A stretch of DNA of 64,000 nt from Pseudooceanicola lipolyticus (GTDB taxonomy: Bacteria > Pseudomonadota > Alphaproteobacteria > Rhodobacterales > Rhodobacteraceae), in assembly GCF_002786325.1 (NCBI RefSeq), contig NZ_PGTB01000005.1, forward strand, positions 38,369-102,368, in the 5' to 3' direction. The notes beneath the pieces were generated by a model. The model worked only from the letters and a program-made list of their open reading frames with translations, had not been told where the DNA came from and searched no databases. Positions 62,815-64,000 of the stretch are shown piece after piece; within the stretch, counting starts at the first letter, position 1; every line of letters begins with the position of its first letter. The translations under genes were made by a program, and so were the position numbers.

Positions 62815-64000
62815 TCAGTAGCAGGTTGCGGCGCCATCGGCGCGCGGGTCCGAGGCGGCCTCGATCAGGCCCGAGGCATGGCGCACCACGGCGCCGGCAT
62901 GGCCGACGAGATCGGAGAAGGCGGGCAGCAGTTCAACCGCGTGTCCGGCCTGGCGCAGGGCATCGACAAGCGCCGGGTCGAACCGGTCTTCCAGCTTGAG
63001 CGTGGTCGACTCCGCGCCCCAGGTCTTGCCCAGCAGCCAACGCGGCGCGGTGACCGCCGCCTGCAGGTCCATGCCATAGGTCACATGGCGGGTGAAGATC
63101 GCCGATTGCGTCTGCGGCTGGCCTTCGCCCCCCATAGTGCCATAGGCCATCACCCGGCCGTCCTTGAGATGCGCCAAAGCCGGGTTCAGCGTGTGGAAGG
63201 GGCGCCGCCCCGGCGCCAGCTGGTTCGGCCCCGGCGCCAGCGCGAAACCGGCGCCGCGGTTCTGGAAGAAGACACCGGTTTCCGGGCAGGTCAGGCCCGA
63301 GCCGAATTCCCAGAACACGCTCTGGATGAAACTGACCACCGTGCCTTCGGCATCCGCCGCGCCCATCCAGATGGTATCGCCGGCCTTGGGATCATGCGGC
63401 CAGGGCAGGGCGCGGGCCGGGTCGATCTGACGGGCCAGCCGGTCCAGCCGGTCTGAGCGCAGCCAGTCCTGCGCCGGCTCTGCCATGCTGCGCGGATCGC
63501 CCAGCCCGGCATTGCGCAGAAGGAACGCCCGTTTGGTCGCCTCGATCAGCCCGTGGATATGGTCAAACCCCTCACCCTGGGCCACGCCCAGCCGGTCGAA
63601 CAGGCCCAGGATCATCAGCGAGGCGACGCCCTGCGTCGGCGCGATCATGTTATAGAGCCTGCCCTGCGCGGTTTCGAGGCTGAGCGGGGTGACGGTTTCG
63701 GCACCATAGGCGGCAAAATCCTCCCGCCGCAGCGGGCTGCCCTGGGCGGCGAGAAACTCGGCATGGGTTCTGGCAATCGGGCCGCTGTAAAAGCTTTGCA
63801 ACCCGGTTTCGGCCAGCGTTTTCAGGGTTCTCGCCAGGGCAGGCTGGCGCAGGCGGTGGCCGGCGGCGGGTGGCGCGCCGTCGACCAAGAAGGTCTGGGC
63901 AAAGCCCGGCACGTCGCGCAGCCCGGCCAGCTTGTCGGCGGTGGTGCGCGCCTGGTTGCCGGTGACGGCGATGCCGTCCTCGGCATAGCCGATGGCGTTG
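62815..64000 (-). CDS. Gamma-glutamyltransferase family protein, C-terminal part
   Basis: The frame runs off the right edge; 394 residues are visible. It belongs to the Ntn-hydrolase gamma-glutamyltransferase family: RTLKTLAETGLQSFYSGPIA, IAPTQGVASLMIL, PGRRPFHTLNPALAHLKDGRVMAYGTMGGEGQPQTQ. The autoprocessing site, usually TTH, reads GDTIWMGAAD, so the nucleophile Thr is kept while the following residues differ; this occurs in the non-classical GGT subgroup. Such proteins may hydrolyse gamma-glutamyl or other amide bonds. The TSUP gene follows. Confidence 0.88.
   Translation of the reverse strand, partial: NAIGYAEDGIAVTGNQARTTADKLAGLRDVPGFAQTFLVDGAPPAAGHRLRQPALARTLKTLAETGLQSFYSGPIARTHAEFLAAQGSPLRREDFAAYGAETVTPLSLETAQGRLYNMIAPTQGVASLMILGLFDRLGVAQGEGFDHIHGLIEATKRAFLLRNAGLGDPRSMAEPAQDWLRSDRLDRLARQIDPARALPWPHDPKAGDTIWMGAADAEGTVVSFIQSVFWEFGSGLTCPETGVFFQNRGAGFALAPGPNQLAPGRRPFHTLNPALAHLKDGRVMAYGTMGGEGQPQTQSAIFTRHVTYGMDLQAAVTAPRWLLGKTWGAESTTLKLEDRFDPALVDALRQAGHAVELLPAFSDLVGHAGAVVRHASGLIEAASDPRADGAATCY

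Overview
The window looks like part of a catabolic accessory region of a GC-rich alphaproteobacterium, most likely a member of the Roseobacter group (Rhodobacteraceae). This rests on high GC, tightly packed operons with ATGA overlaps, many TRAP and ABC importers, and a TGA-N9-TCA iron-type box in front of a TonB receptor. I saw no tRNA, rRNA, CRISPR array, insertion sequence or phage gene. The organism assignment is inference.

Layout. (1) 1-3373: the end of a sugar-type ABC importer (partial binding protein, ATPase, two permeases). (2) 3374-28606: a large catabolic island. A lone TRAP large permease (4003) is followed by two Baeyer-Villiger-type flavin monooxygenases, two SDRs, a GMC oxidoreductase and an alpha/beta hydrolase. 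Next come a TRAP binding protein plus small permease, a CMD-family protein, and a second monooxygenase-SDR-SDR cassette. The island ends with a LysR regulator, two orphan TRAP binding proteins, an aldehyde dehydrogenase, a 3-oxoacid CoA-transferase and an SDR-VOC-Lrp operon. Four promoters in the island share a two-part, precisely phased DNA motif. The likely logic is uptake of an organic acid, oxidation to a ketone, Baeyer-Villiger insertion to an ester, hydrolysis, oxidation of the alcohol and aldehyde, and CoA activation. (3) 28803-38585: a dipeptide-type ABC importer in one operon with a class V PLP enzyme, a DAO-type FAD oxidase, an ATC-hydrolase-like protein and an M20 amidohydrolase. 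This suggests import and dismantling of an unusual N/S-containing amino-acid derivative.

(4) 38716-44472: a 973-residue secreted protein (P-domain, two CARDB-like domains, lipase core, RTX repeats), divergent from a 7TM histidine kinase/NarL-type regulator pair. (5) 44520-54053: a complete TRAP transporter, divergent from an IclR regulator whose intergenic region holds three copies of one palindrome. The IclR gene heads a run of thiolase, AMP-forming ligase, tandem-PPC protein and two SDRs. (6) 54355-58629: a TonB-dependent receptor with an iron-type box, an aldehyde dehydrogenase and a small membrane protein. (7) 58630-64000: a decayed fragment, a ThDP enzyme with a GntR/FCD regulator and matching palindromes, a TSUP exporter, and a partial gamma-glutamyltransferase running off the end.

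All six substrate-binding-protein genes are followed by a strong RNA hairpin, which fits higher expression of the binding protein than of the permeases. Functions come from motifs read by eye; no database search was run.
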